DNA of 64,000 nucleotides from positions 14,198,854 to 14,262,853 of the forward strand of contig CP093830.1 in the NCBI GenBank assembly GCA_033063855.1, written 5' to 3'. How positions within the stretch are numbered: the stretch's first letter is position 1; every line of letters starts with the position of its first letter. A program made the position numbers and the translations under genes. The stretch comes from Smittia aterrima (taxonomy: Eukaryota; Arthropoda; Insecta; Diptera; Chironomidae). Positions 40,055-50,841 of the stretch are shown here, piece by piece. Under the pieces are notes generated by a model. The model did not search any database. It saw nothing but the letters and a program-made list of their open reading frames with translations, and was not told the DNA's origin.

Positions 40055-40711
40055 ACTCCGGCCCTAACTAATTTTTTTTCAAAAAATTGTCGGGCCCGGA
40101 GTATTGTTTTCGGTCAAGAAAAAAAAATTTTTTACCCCCACTTTTTTTGACTTTTCTCCACGTTTCATGATACTTGGAGCCAGAAAAACGAATAAAAAAA
40201 ACCTGTACGGATTCCCGTGTGTGCGTGTGTGTGTATGTATGTATGTATGTCTGTAAACACCATAACTCTCGAACGAGTGCAGCTAGCGCGTTCAAATTTG
40301 GTATGAACCTTTGTACTGTCCCTAGAAGGAACCCTATTGAAAATGGGCACCCCAGCCCCTCCCCTTCTAGTACCTCCCATACACCTTAAAAACTTAAATA
40401 GCTTTAAATCTGAATTGAGAAGAGCTAGCAAGCTGATCTTTGGTAAGCTGGATTGTATGAACCATAGCAAGCTTGGTTGAGAAAAAGGGCACCCCATCCC
40501 CTCCCCTTCTAGTACCTCCCATATACCCTAAAAACTGGATCCTCCCTAAACACCTCACTAATTATAAATTTTTGAAAGAAAAATGCCAATCTATTCAAGC
40601 TAATAATTAAGGAATAAGATTACTTTACTGACTCAGCTAAAAATAAAGAATTTTTTTCTTTATTGAAATTATATTGTATAATTCTATACGAATTGAGTAA
40701 CGGGCCGGAGT
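40055..40711. mobile_element. Short non-autonomous mobile-element-like repeat with inverted termini
   Basis: The two ends are a perfect 10-bp inverted pair, ACTCCGGCCC at 40055-40064 and GGGCCGGAGT at 40702-40711. The left end also folds on a third related copy at 40092-40102. Inside there is a GTGTGT/TGTATGTATG microsatellite (40218-40252) and two 50-bp direct copies at 40345-40394 and 40487-40536 that differ at three positions. The C/T-rich blocks are clearly unlike the AT-rich flanks. No transposase or reverse transcriptase frame is present. Weaker inverted similarity seems to continue outward on both sides (GAGAGC near 40040 and GCTCTC near 40797), so the true ends may be about 40.03 and 40.80 kb. 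No clear target-site duplication was found. It could be a MITE-like DNA element or another dispersed repeat. Confidence 0.5.
40345..40536. repeat. Internal direct duplication in the repeat element
   Basis: Two 50-bp C/T-rich copies (40345-40394 and 40487-40536) sharing 47 of 50 bases, each starting GGGCACCCCA and containing CTTCTAGTACCTCCCAT. Each is preceded by a TATGAACC motif (40302 and 40456), so the duplicated unit was probably about 140-155 bp and has since diverged outside the conserved block. Confidence 0.85.
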
Positions 40712-40800
40712 TTGACCGGCGTATAGGTCGCGTAGCGACCGTCGCGGTTTGCGTGGTTGTGTCTTTGGCCGTAGGCCGGAGACTACCTCCGTGCTCTCTA
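40712..40800. repeat. GC-rich tract with two GTA-looped palindromes
   Basis: Immediately right of the inverted terminus, GC content rises sharply. The tract holds GGTCGC-GTA-GCGACC (40726-40740) and GGCC-GTA-GGCC (40767-40777), both inverted repeats with the same three-base spacer, and ends at GTGCTCTCTAG. It probably belongs to the same inserted element. Confidence 0.55.
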
Positions 40801-43800
40801 GTTTTTATTATCTTTATGTTAATTCCAAATTAAGCCCCAGAAAAAAAGTGCTTGAAGAAAATTATAATTTTTATCATTGGCACTCGAGCAGAGCAAAAGT
40901 TGTTTCAAACTTTTTTTTCGGGATTTTTCTTCGTCGGAGAAAAGTGTTAACAACTCTTCTTTCAGATCCTCTTAACAATTCACATCAAATAAAAATCCCT
41001 CTCGCAGATTTTAGCGATTAATGTTTCGAGAACAGTTTTCTTCTTCTGCTCGTTTGAGTTTTCTTCTTCACCCTATTACGGTTCCAACATAAATTCCCTT
41101 AAGTAAGTAGTCCAGAGGGAAGCGTAAAGAAATCAGGCCGAGTGTCGATTACAATTTTCTTTCCAGCAGAGTTTGCTTTGCGTGAATAAAGCGCAGGGAG
41201 AGTACGAAAGCCATAATAGAAAATAGCTTTGAGAAATCAAGTTGAGAAATCTTTTAAATTTCGAGAGTTATGATTAGAGTTTTCTTTTTTCCTGCTGGCT
41301 TAAGGTGGGCAATTTTGAAATTTTTGTCATCTAAGTTATTTTAAATGTTTTGAAGTTTAACGCCCAAAATTATTTTTAAATGTAAAAAAAAAATTATAAA
41401 TATTACTTTTGTAACACTCTTGCTTGATGTGCCCCACCATTATTATTTCTAGGCACCTCTTTTGCCTTCTATTTTCACTGTGTTTGTGTTGAGAAAGCAC
41501 ACAGAGCAGAGGTTTAAGGACATTTTACAATAAAATACCAACGAAAACTTTTTCTGGCATCGAACAAAGCAAAACTGAAACTCATGCGCGCAACGAGGAA
41601 ATCGTTTGATTGTGTTCTCGACGATGCTCCCTTCGGCTCAAAGTAAAAGCGTCGTCTTTTATCGAGACCTATGATGAAGCACTTTTCGGCGCTAGGAAGC
41701 TTTTCACTACGCCGGATAATTTGTTGACATAATCCAATCTTTCACAAAGCTGATTAATCATTAATAATTCATCATAATCTCTTCCGCCTTCTCGTCTTAC
41801 CTCAGGAAGCTTCTATTTGGCTCGTGGCTGTGGGAAAGAAAGAAGAAAATCAAAAGTCAATTTTCCGCAAATGATGCTCAAGTCTCGAGTCGTTTAAGTT
41901 CAAATTGATGATGACGAAGCGAGAGAGACAGAAATTTGTCACCACACTCGCCTTCCTAGCCCAAATATATTCAATTTAATAATCATAAAAAAAGCATTAA
42001 AGTCTTAAAAAATTTCTCTTCGTCTTTGTCGCTGAGCGTCATCACGGAATGTGTGTAAATTTTCAGTCTTCAAACGACGCGTTCGTAGATGAAGAGAGAA
42101 GGAGGAAATACGACGAGGAATGAAGATGAAACAGAACAGAAAAGTTCTTTAATTTTATTACTTCAAACTCAATTCATGTTTGAAAAATGCTATCATCGCA
42201 CACGCACACCGAAAGCTTTGCCGATCCACGTCGCTGTATTCGTTCGACAATCCGCACATCCACACATAACCGAGGAGGAAATGTGTGAAATGGAAAAATA
42301 AAGTCGCCGTTTTTTGCCTATTGCATCGAAGAGAAAAAACAGTTGATATCTTTGCGTCGAACCTTTAACACTGCGCTTCGCTAGATCAAGAGAAATAATT
42401 TCTGGTGTTTGTAGAAGTTTTCTTCTTTCGTTTAGCAAGTGTCGCTGATTATTGCCGCATCACTCAATTTGTGTGACTTAGCAATATTTTTCGATAAAAC
42501 TTCGCAGCTTAGTGAATCAAAGTTATTTCGTTATTTTTTATTTGTGAAACGTCGTTCGGCTGATAAGTGAGTGAACGCTGTCTGTAAATATTTAATGTCT
42601 GTTGTTGATTTCGGTAAAGTATTCTCTAGAGTGTGATATGAATTATTAAGTCAAGAGAGATGAATTTCATCAAAGTGACCACACAGATGAAACATCCATG
42701 ACGATAATTTATTCGACGCCATTTATGTCGTGCGTTCATGTTGTGTGTTGTTGATTTGTTTCTCTCTCACTCACTCTCCCTCCTGGTTTGCACAAAAAAG
42801 CTAGACGAGATTGTTTGATACGTTCCATTCCATTCTAACGCTTGTTCTTTAATAATTGTTGCATGTCTCCATCAATCAATTTTCAAGCTTCTCGACGTCG
42901 TGCGTTTTAATTCGAAAATGGTTTATGCTGGCCGATCCCGAACAACGGAAAATCAACTTCGAAGCCATTGTTAGACAAAATTGATTTTTTTTCCGCTGTA
43001 GATTGAATCGCGCTTAGTTTGTGTGTTGAGGCGAGAGAGCGGCGAGCGGGAGTTTAATTTATTGAAAACACGCATATAGTGGAAGCCTAGAAATTAAATT
43101 AATTTATGCAAATTAGCCAGCGCAAGCTAACAGCACGAAAAAAAGCACAAAAGCCACTGCTGGAAAAAACGGTTGCAAAACTCTTCTCTCTGCCTCTTTC
43201 TATGACCCTGACTGGGAAGAAATCTTCAAACAAGAAAAATCATATTTGGCCTTCTTTCTTATTTTTCGGTTCCTTTTGCATCATAAAAATCATAAAAATT
43301 TATGTTTGCAATAAAAGAGTTCTAAGAATGATGGGAAAGTTTTTCTTTCGCTTTTTCTTGTCATCTCTTGGTCTCTTCTATTGTTTAGAGCAAACTTTTA
43401 CGATACTTTCTAAACCATCTCACTTTAAAAGCCAACGAAACAACATATTTGCCATCATAAAATTGCTTTGACGATGAAAAAAAAAGTTTTTTTTAATAAT
43501 TTTATTGTCACTCGCCGTTGTTCGTCGCATATTTTTCCTGTGCATTGTTCTTTCTTCTTTTCGGGAAGATTTGCCCTAAAACCATAAATTCCTCGTTATA
43601 ACAGCAGAAACGAGAAGAATAATGCAAGAAAGCCTCATAAAAGCTGAAGGCAGAGGAGAGTCGTAAAAAACAATCTTCAATTGCGAAATTGTCGCGTTAA
43701 TGACATTTCTGGCGATGAAGCAGAATTGAAGCTGACAAGAGAAGCGCGGCAGGGATCACAGATAAAGCGATTTAAGGAAGTACAGAAACTTCAAAATTGT

Positions 43801-46800
43801 CTTCAAATCTCACTCGAATTAAACTTTACTCCTTGCGCGTGCAAAGCTTGACAATAAAAAGAAATCTTATCATCGCGATGCCTCAACACGAGTCAGGAGA
43901 CATGAGAACAGATATTTCCCCATGGAGCAATGATTACGTTACGAAAGGGTGATGCTTGACTTATCCAGATGAGCGATCTCGTTTTGAGCACGAGGGGGAT
44001 GAAAAGTCATAAAAGAAAATCAACAAAAAAAGTTTTCTTTTTCCGGGAGGCCTTTGATTGACGAACTTCTTCTGTCGTCTTAGTTAGTCGCTGTCAGTTT
44101 GACGCCGAACACACAAACAAAAACATTAACAAGTTTCTTTTTTTTTTGGGTAACACATGAACATCTGCGATTTCCATTATCACTGATAAAACAAGAACAT
44201 TGTTCTCCATACAAAGTCAAGTCATATAGAAAGAAAGTCGTTTGATTCCCAGCAAGTAAGAAGCCGCTTTGGCTCCACTGTCGTCGCCAATCTTCTATAC
44301 GACAGTTGATTGTCTCCCGGGCGCCCTTCTAGCTCCGGGCTCTTCGTAACTTCCTCATGCGTAACTTTCTTCAATTTACAATTTACATTCAAATAAAGTG
44401 CTTTCTGCTTTGCCTCGATCCCTCTTCAATGTATAAATTTTCTCTTTCCTTGCTGCCTGGTTTCTTGCTTTGCCTAGATCTCGTTTCAACAACTACTATC
44501 GCATCATAAATACGAGGATTAAATACGAAATGGTGTTCGTATGATGTTCTCGGTGGGAAACAAGGAAATATTGCGTCACTGCGCGCATGTATTTGTTGAG
44601 CGGAGGGTAGAAATTTCATTTTATAAACCGCTTTTCAACATACACACTCGAGCGGCATTATCAGTTGTGCACTAACACGACCACACCACTCATCCCATCT
44701 ACGGGCTTTGCTACTCTGTATATACAAGCGCTACCATTTTTCTTTCGAGGGTATGCTTTATGCTGACAGAAAAGAAAGCAATTTCTATGAAAATTATGCT
44801 TCCTCCTAATAGCTTTCTCCCCTTTTCCCCTCATCCAACCGCTTGTGCTCGAAGAAAGACAATGTTTAATTTTATTAAATTCCACGGTTTCTCTCATTGA
44901 CATTTAATAGTTGAATTATTTTTGAGTGAAACTATGAACGCACAAAGCAAATAAATATTTTTAAATAATGTATGAGCGGCGCATGACTGAACTTTTCCTT
45001 CTCTCACAGATTTAATTCTGGCTCATAATTGCAATTTTTCATTGTACGTACTCGAGTAAATACACAAAACGCTTCTCGTTCTCCTTCTCAGCTTCGGGTA
45101 CATAGAGGAACAATCAAACATTGCAAATCAGAGAGGGACTGTGTGTCAATGAAGTTATCTAAAGCTATCTCCTCCCTATAACCGCACTAAAATGTTAATG
45201 GATTTTAATTAAGTTTTAAAAAATTATTCAAATTTGGCTTCAGCCCAAAACGACGAAGTTTTTATCACTTCGATCGCCCTCCATTATTTGCAAACTGACC
45301 CCATTAGGGCTGCCGGGTGGAAAATTACTTCTGCTTTCTGTTAATGGCACACAAAGTATCTCGTTTGCTCCTTCTCAACCCCCGGCGAATAACGATCTAT
45401 GGCTTTTTTGGGTGAACAGCTCTCTCTCTCTCTCACTCACTTCGAAGACTAAAAATTTTAATTATGAATACGAAATATGTTTTTATAATTTTCCATTGCT
45501 CATGCGGCAACTTCGAAAGTAATTTTCGTCTAATTTAAGCATTTAAAAACAATTGAATCTCCCGGAATAATAAGATCGTAGTAGTGGGAAGAGGCCGAGG
45601 AATGATAATTTTTTGATGGCTCGCTTGGCTCGTAAAACTCAATATCTCTTGTCGATTTTTTCCGAGTGAATTTTAATGCTTTCGGCCTCCCTTGGAGAGA
45701 TATGTTGGCTCCAAGCCCTCGAAACAAAACGATAGAGAACACAGCACAATTAGATGATAAAATATCTTTTTACGGTTTCCTTAGTAATAAAAGCGAATTT
45801 CGATTTAATATTTGCTCCATGTTCCGCTTTTTCAAATGAAATTTATTGGCTGGTGTTTCGTTATTCCTTCCGCAGAGACCCCAACAAAACAAACAGTCAG
45901 GATGTTATTGATTAAAGAATTTATTCTCTTTAGAAGGAGTAATAGGAAACATTGTTTGAGTGTCTTTTCAGTGTCTAGAGAAAGTCATTTGATTGCATGA
46001 AGCTTGGGGACGATCGAAAGATTCGTTTTTGAAAATTTAATGAAGGTTCCGTAATGAAGCTTCTTCTCCCAAACCATCATCTGAATGATTAAAATTCTGA
46101 ATTGAGAAAGAAACCTTTACGCTCGACCTTCGATAAAACTAAAACCGGAAAGTCAATCAAAATTTTACCCAGAAAATTTATTCAAACTTTTAATTAATTC
46201 CTAAAGAGGAGAAAATCTCTCTTTCTCTCGATGAGTTGATAGTTTAATCCCATGAAAGTTCCTCAAACTAAAATCATTTCAAAGGATTAAAACAATTTAT
46301 TGCGAGTGGCGTAAATTTCACTTTTACGGAAAACTCGTTGAGCGCCCGAATGTCGAGGCGAGTGAGTGAATCAAGTCCCATCATCATATGTTTATTCGGT
46401 TAAATAATTTCGAGTCTCGCTCTCAAAGTCCCCGCTTTCCATTAAATGTAATTTATTAATCAGGAGGGTTACATGAGAGCGAGAATTTAATTATTTATCT
46501 AGCATATGACTCGCTTTTCTGACTCTCGATGTCACAAAAAATAATTTCTTCTGTTGTCTTGATGGTTTATGAGTTTAGTGAACATCACAAAGCTCTTTCG
46601 AAAGAAAACGGATTTTGTTGTGTCATCAGTAGTGTTTGTCGCCTCTGTGGAAGTTTAAACCGCTGTTGAGTAAACAGGCCGAGTTGAATTTCTTAGACCT
46701 CGAATTCTCTTCACCTTTTTCGTGTGTATAAAATTAACTTTTTCATTGCTTGCTGCTTCTTTTCGGTTCGCGTCGACAACGCTCGTTGATGAATATTTAG

Positions 46801-47212
46801 CGTATTCATTAGCACATTTCCTTCTGTTATGATTAAATATGAAGAATCCACTTGAATATTTCATCGTGCAATAATTTTTCAGTTTTCTTTTTATTTGGTT
46901 GTGAGTTATCAACCACAAAACGCGTTGCCACGTTTATAATTCGTCATTGCCAGAACAACCTCGTGATATATTAATCGTCAGCTCTAAATAAAATGTGATG
47001 AAAAGAAAAAAATTGGTTTGCTCTTCTCGTAAAAGAAATCAAGTCACAATGTAGAGTTGAGTTTGGAATGCGGAGCTCGAGTGTTAATTGGCAGGGGAAA
47101 CATGACCAGACAATTAACAGATAAAAAAGTTTGTTTTCTTTTTCTTTCACAGTCCAATTTGTTTAGGCAACACTACATAGCAGTCGTCAGTGTCTTCAGC
47201 AATATCATCGAG
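40801..47212. other. Non-coding DNA between the repeat element and mir-10
   Basis: No gene was recognised. It contains short simple-sequence runs, a GC-rich hairpin-bearing patch at 44277-44340, and a (TC)n run near 45420. The longest open frame (43106-43471 plus strand, about 120 codons) is low-complexity and has no family features. The stretch may include the mir-10 primary transcript and Scr/mir-10 enhancers, which cannot be located by eye. Confidence 0.5.
45420..45434. repeat. (TC)n microsatellite
   Basis: A run of seven to eight TC units. A simple repeat. Confidence 0.85.
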
Positions 47213-47304
47213 TCATGACTTACGCCCACCCTGTAGATCCGAATTTGTTCTAATTACCCAAACAGAACGACAAATTCGGTTCTAGAGAGGTTTGTGTATC
47301 ATGG
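47213..47304 (+). ncRNA. mir-10: mir-10 microRNA precursor
   Basis: The 5p arm at 47228-47249 starts ACCCTGTAGATCCGAATTTG, identical to insect miR-10-5p as I know it. The 3p arm at 47271-47293 starts CAAATTCGGTTCTAGAGAGG, matching insect miR-10-3p. The arms pair (CGAATTTG with CAAATTCG, CTAGA with the TAGAT side) around a 21-nt loop, and the base is closed by CATGA (47214-47218) and TCATG (47299-47303). It sits on the plus strand between Scr and Dfd, its conserved place in arthropod Hox complexes. The primary transcript ends are not visible. miR-10 silences Hox and other mRNAs after transcription; both arms are known to be functional in flies. Confidence 0.97.
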
Positions 47305-49154
47305 AAATTCAACAGTCGCCCGGGTTCGAATAAAAAAATTCAACAGCGAGGGTTAATTTAACGGAAAAATGAAATTGTTTTTCCCTTTTTTACGGAAGCC
47401 TCCTCCTCTCGCTCTTGCTTGTCCATGATTGAGCCGGAGCAACTCGCCTTCAACGTCAACAAATATAAACATAATCGAACAGAAGGAAAACTGTGCAATC
47501 AGCAAACAGTAAAAGAAAGAAATTTCGCAGTGGCCCAACGACGACGATAAATACGGACGAAGGCAGAATGAGATCTTACGATATAAAAAAGATTTGGGAT
47601 GAAGTAGCTTGGTTGTAAGTATGCCGAGTAGGATTAATTATGAAACATCTAAATTACTACTCCCAGGCACTCGAAAACGCGCAAACAAGAAGATGGCGAG
47701 GAACAAAGAAGAAAAACCTTATCAGATCTAACTTTACAATTTATTCCTTCACCCTTGACGATATCCGAACAAAATCCTTCACTCCCAAATTTCTCTTTTT
47801 TCCTTTTTTTACTTTCTTATATTTTATTACCTTTTTTCATTTTTAGGGGAAAGAGAAACGAAAAGCAACGAAGAGAGAATTCCTTCGAAAAATTATGATT
47901 CACATTATTTCAATTCGATTGATATTCTCAACCATTTGCGTCGAGCCGGAGGAGAGAAAGAAAATAACAAATTCTTTGAGGGTTGAAAGTCGAGGCAGGG
48001 AAAAATTGGATTAACATGATTGAAATATGAAATGATTTCTCAACGCCATACTCTGCGTGTTATCATTCATCTTACGGCTGTAAATAAAAATGTTCTGTGC
48101 GACTCGTTGATTTAGGTTTTTTTGCAGCAGCAGCCTTGTGCAACCCCGGGCGAAGATGTTGGTAGCAATAATCGAGCGTAATGGATGATGCGAGTGAAAG
48201 GGAGAAGGTAAAAGTTTATTTTCACTCGCTGTTGAGAATAAAACAATCTGCTTCCAACTGCTTCCTCAACTTTGATCACATTTTATTGACACTTTTCTTT
48301 TACCAATCGACTGTAAACTCTTCTGTCATCGTTCGCTGATAATTTCATGATTTTTTTTAGTTTCGCGTAACATTGATAAAGCTTTGAATCATTTTTGTGT
48401 ACGTGTGAGTGAGCAAAAAGCGATTTCTTTTCTTTTGTCATAAATATTTAAATTTTCACTTCAATTTTTCAACAATTGCTTATATCATCTCTGTTTTTGG
48501 TTTCATAAATATTTCTTCAGTTTTCAACAAATTTTTATACTTTTCTGCTAGTGCGCATTGTGCGCGTAAAATAATCTCGCTATCGCTCCGATATTAACAA
48601 TTTTCTTCAACTACAAATATTTTTTCTTCAAAAGTTTCATTATTATCATCAATTTACAATTTTTTTCCTCAAATTTTTATCAAAAACCAACAAGTCTCTC
48701 TCAAGCTATTGCTAAAAAATTTTGTCTGGACTGCAGAGATGCCGAATAAATCCTTACAATACGAGCACCTACAATAAAATTGAACAACTTTTGTTTCTAT
48801 CTCTGCAGTCAACTCAGTTTTTCGCGTTATTTTCAGCTACAAAAACGATCACTAAGCTTGATATTTTCATGTGATTAATTTTAAAAGCAATCGACTTCTA
48901 CCTTAAGCGAAATGTTCAATCGACGTGCGAGTAAAAGAAAGAACAAATTTTGAATTTTTTTTCTTTTGCGCGACAAGGTCAATTGTGCAAATCCAAAAAA
49001 CGAATTGCATGTTTGCTTCGAGTTATCCACGAAAAAACGATTCTCAATCGATGATGAGAAAAAGGACAAAAAATCCGACACGAAGAAAGTTGTTTTCACT
49101 CAAAAATATTTCGTCAGGAAGAGTTATGAATCCCAATATCTCTAGGTAAATAAA
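47305..49154. other. Spacer between mir-10 and the phosphatase gene
   Basis: About 1.85 kb, very T-rich on the plus strand. It should contain the 3' UTR of the minus-strand phosphatase gene. No second microRNA-like hairpin and no coding region was recognised. Confidence 0.5.
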
Positions 49155-50841
49155 TTATTGACGTGGTCGATGCTTTGGCGATGAGTGCGGTGATGACAAA
49201 GAAGATGAGCGTGATACGAGGGAAAGCCGCGAACCAGTGTTTGAGCTGTTGGTTCTCCCCAAATAAATCACAGATCCGGTTGCCGGGCGGCCAATGTTGC
49301 TTAAATCCACTCGCGATGTATGAGCTGAGACTGGAGCTGAAGGTGGACCTGAAAACAAATTCAACTATTTAATTTCTTTTTCTCGTTTTAGTTGAGACGA
49401 ACTTACCTGTATACGAATATAAATTGCTGCTACTCTGTTGTCTATAATTGTAGGTAGTGTTAGCCGAAGGGCTTCGGTGGAGTCTTGTTCCATCGCGATA
49501 ATTTGCAGAGGTGGAAGAAAGAACTTCGTTCAATTGTGATGACGACAATGTAGGAACCGTTGGCAAATGCTTTTGATGACGAGGTGAAACAGGACAAGAA
49601 ATAGATCCCGAAGTCGAATAACTCGACTGAATATTCAAACGGCTGCTCGTCGATGCGGTTGATGGACGCCTTCGGAAAATTCCGCCTGTGTACTTAGCGT
49701 CGTGATTCATACGGCAAACTCCTGAGCAGGGTCAATATTGAATTAAAAAATAGAAACACGAAAAGCGGTTTGCGAAAATCAAACTTTACTTGGTTCTTGT
49801 GTGGAAAAACAAACTTGAAATGGAAGCTTAATTAATAATGACAAAATAAACTTTCTTGGTGAATGATGAGAGTGTTTCTGGATCGGAGATGGCTGCTACT
49901 TATGACTGATCTCAAAATATGCAAACTTTTCATTTTCTATAATGTTTTCGTCTATAAAAGAAATATCAAACGAAAAAAATTAAAATTAAACAGTTTCCGT
50001 TATCAAGGCTTTTTTTGTTCCTTGCATGCTCTCAATTAAAGACGAACAACAACAAAGCGAATGAATAAAGCAATCACGAAGGCAAACTCATTAAGAATTC
50101 ACGTACCTGTTGGACAGTTTTCGTTTCGTTTGCAGTTGAAGTGACAAAGGTCACGTGAAGCTATCATTGTGTCAAAATGCTTTAATAAAAAATATTTCTT
50201 CAGTAAGTAATTGATAATAAATCATTTTCAATAAGAAATCTTACTTCCAGCGCTCGATACATGTACTCTTGATCTGAATCGTGAATTGCTAAACTCGGAA
50301 ATCGTTCTTTCATTCGACGACGTTCTTCATCGAGTTTTGTGTTCTCGAACTCTTGCAATTGGAGTTGAAATCCTGAATTAGGATTCGCTATCTTACGACC
50401 AACTCTCACAACTCTTAAGGCTTCTCGCCAATTTAAGTTTGAGATCGACATAAGATAAACGATACAAATTGTAACAGATCGTGACATTCCCGCAAGACAA
50501 TGAATCAGAACATTACAATCTCGTCGTAGCCGCGCGCCGTGAATGAAGTCGTTGCACACGGAAAAAAATTGCGAGAGATCTTGGTCGGGATTATCAGCTG
50601 CCATTACACAAAGATAATGCTTTTCTGGGTAAAGGTGCTTGGGGTTGTCATGAATGGCGAGAATGTGAGTAATTTTATTCATCGCCAATTGGTTCAAATC
50701 TTTTGAGTCTCGATAGTTTCCGACGTAAAGTCCAGGCAGAACCTAAAAGATAAAGAAAGAAGAAACAACAAATAAATAAGTCGAAGGTTCGTTAATCCTT
50801 TTAAAGTCAAACGCCCTCACCTTGTTCATTCCATTACCCAT
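49155..50841 (-). CDS. Dual-specificity phosphatase, DUSP15/DUSP22 (JSP1) type
   Basis: Five coding exons read on the minus strand: 50841-50821, 50742-50245, 50179-50107, 49721-49407, 49348-49155. All have GT/AG ends and consistent phases, giving 366 aa. The start MGNGMNK supplies the N-terminal Gly expected for myristoylation in this subfamily and continues VLPGLYVGNYRDSKD. The catalytic signature HCLAGMSR (His88, Cys89, Arg95) and an upstream AADNPD with general-acid Asp57 are intact, so an active Tyr/Ser/Thr phosphatase is expected. The conserved ANPN-GFQLQLQEFE block follows. Mammalian DUSP22 is about 184 aa. Here the core is followed by a small cysteine cluster (Cys185, 189, 195, 200) and a Ser/Thr/Arg-rich, probably disordered tail of about 165 residues. 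Family members act on JNK-pathway and other signalling at membranes. It is the only non-Hox protein gene in the window and is divergent from Dfd. Confidence 0.92.

Noticed and set aside
43106..43471. 121-codon plus-strand frame between Scr and mir-10
   Set aside because: Low-complexity Lys/Phe/Ser-rich translation, no domain and no splice context.
47320..47332. GGGTTCGAA resembling a tRNA B box just after mir-10
   Set aside because: No A box at the right distance and no acceptor or anticodon stem.
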